From: Lasioglossum baleicum | Lineage: Eukaryota > Arthropoda > Insecta > Hymenoptera > Halictidae | Assembly (NCBI RefSeq): GCF_051020765.1 | Contig: NW_027469239.1 | Coordinates: 62,001 to 126,000 of the forward strand | DNA length: 64,000 nucleotides | Reading direction: 5' to 3' | Part shown: positions 63,826 to 64,000 of the stretch, piece by piece | Numbering within the stretch: the stretch's first letter is position 1 | How the letters are laid out: every line of letters begins with the position of its first letter | The notes under the pieces: model-generated | Databases searched by the model: none | What the model was told of the DNA's origin: nothing | The model's input: the letters and a program-made list of their open reading frames with translations, nothing else | Position numbers and translations under genes: made by a program

Positions 63826-64000
63826 GAGTAATGTGTCATGCGTTATGCGTTATGGACTATGCTTTATGCGTTATGCGTTATGGGTTATCCGTTATGCGTC
63901 ATGCGTTATCCGTTATGGACTATGCTTTATGCGTCATGCGTTATGGGTTATCCGTTATGCGTTATGCGTTATGCGTTATGCGTTATGCGTTATGCGTTAT
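63826..64000 (+). repeat. Right edge: subtype D header, truncated by the window
   Basis: Header core at 63826 with the doubled ggactat-gctttat of subtype D, the second followed by a 5C unit not seen in the other D headers. The array continues past the window end. Confidence 0.9.

Larger units (their letters stand above)
162..63839 (+). repeat. Header core gagtaatgtgtcat, 45 copies
   Basis: Starts: 162, 1597, 2381, 3480, 4768, 6203, 7316, 7911, 9311, 10501, 11852, 12433, 13770, 17375, 20273, 20868, 22247, 35792, 36947, 44017, 44661, 44759, 45459, 46516, 46614, 47314, 50149, 50751, 50849, 51521, 51619, 52354, 53271, 53320, 53677, 54685, 54734, 55595, 57464, 57513, 59214, 60544, 61229, 61278, 63826. 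The full header is led by 5A, 3A and 5A units. It is followed by two pure units, 2G3A4C, 3T, a pure unit, 6G, 2G, 1C and 5C. None occurs inside B-only stretches. Confidence 0.93.
1..64000 (+). repeat. GCGTTAT heptamer satellite array, extends past both window ends
   Basis: Every part of the window reads as 7-base units equal to GCGTTAT or a substituted form, always in the same orientation. Composition of the pure unit is 43% G+C, with three T, two G, one C and one A, so the strand is strongly T- and G-skewed. There is one CpG per unit. No unrelated sequence, transposon, poly-A tract or inversion interrupts it. Variant units are not random: they sit in fixed strings that recur every 0.1-2 kb and define families A, B and C. 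The likely role is satellite heterochromatin, inferred from size and purity only. Species and chromosomal site cannot be read from the sequence. Confidence 0.98.

Noticed and set aside
1..64000. CRISPR array
   Set aside because: The repeat is 7 bases with no unique spacers, and there are no cas-like genes.
1..64000. Replication origin with DnaA boxes (TTATCC words)
   Set aside because: The words come from 1C units and lack the CACA half. Context is a eukaryote-like satellite.
1..64000. Cyanobacterial short tandem heptamer repeats
   Set aside because: Those are short stretches between genes, whereas this array fills 64 kb with ordered higher-order structure.
1..64000. tRNA, rRNA or other structured RNA gene
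   Set aside because: The pure repeat has no self-complementary triplet, and the variant strings offer stems of at most about six bases.

Overview
The whole window is one tandem-repeat array. I can support no protein gene, RNA gene, transposon, promoter or terminator. The unit is the 7-base word GCGTTAT, always head to tail on the given strand, about 9,140 units in 64 kb. In this annotation unit positions are G1 C2 G3 T4 T5 A6 T7, and a variant unit is named by its changed position and base. For example 7A is gcgttaa, 1C is ccgttat, 5C is gcgtcat, and 2A5A is gagtaat.

Organism: the sequence does not identify it. A pure, ordered array longer than 64 kb fits constitutive heterochromatin (centromeric, pericentromeric or subtelomeric satellite) of a eukaryote. 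Heptamer satellites of this general type are known, for example in Drosophila virilis, but I do not recognise this unit. Bacterial or organellar origin is unlikely because there is no unique sequence at all.

Layout. The array has a higher-order repeat (HOR) structure. Pure GCGTTAT runs are punctuated by fixed strings of variant heptamers. The two main marks are a 'header' (core gagtaatgtgtcat, 45 copies) and a 14-base 'box' (gactttttcattga, 45 copies). (1) 1-15,610: family A units of 0.6-1.4 kb running header to box, where the box is followed by GCG. (2) 15,611-20,272: family B units, where the box is followed by ACG and then a 4A unit, with two B-to-A switches. (3) 20,273-24,178: family A again, a re-copy of about 11,850-15,600. 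(4) 24,179-35,714: family B. (5) 35,715 to about 37,300: two family A-like units. (6) About 37,300-44,016: family B. (7) 44,017-48,699: family C, with headers but no boxes, a 7G marker and closely paired headers. (8) 48,700-50,148: family B, a re-copy of about 42,400-44,000. (9) 50,149-63,748: family C. (10) 63,749-64,000: family A resumes.

Register: every landmark from position 1 to 59,787 lies in the same 7-base register. Even the divergent 14-base box is exactly two units long. Only four length changes are visible (+2, -1, -1, -1), all between 59,788 and 60,969.

Coding: GCGTTAT has no stop in any + frame, and all three frames give the same heptapeptide (MRYALCV). Long + strand open frames, up to 1,405 codons, are therefore automatic. 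The - strand has TAA in every frame every 21 bases. I treat all open frames as artefacts of the repeat.
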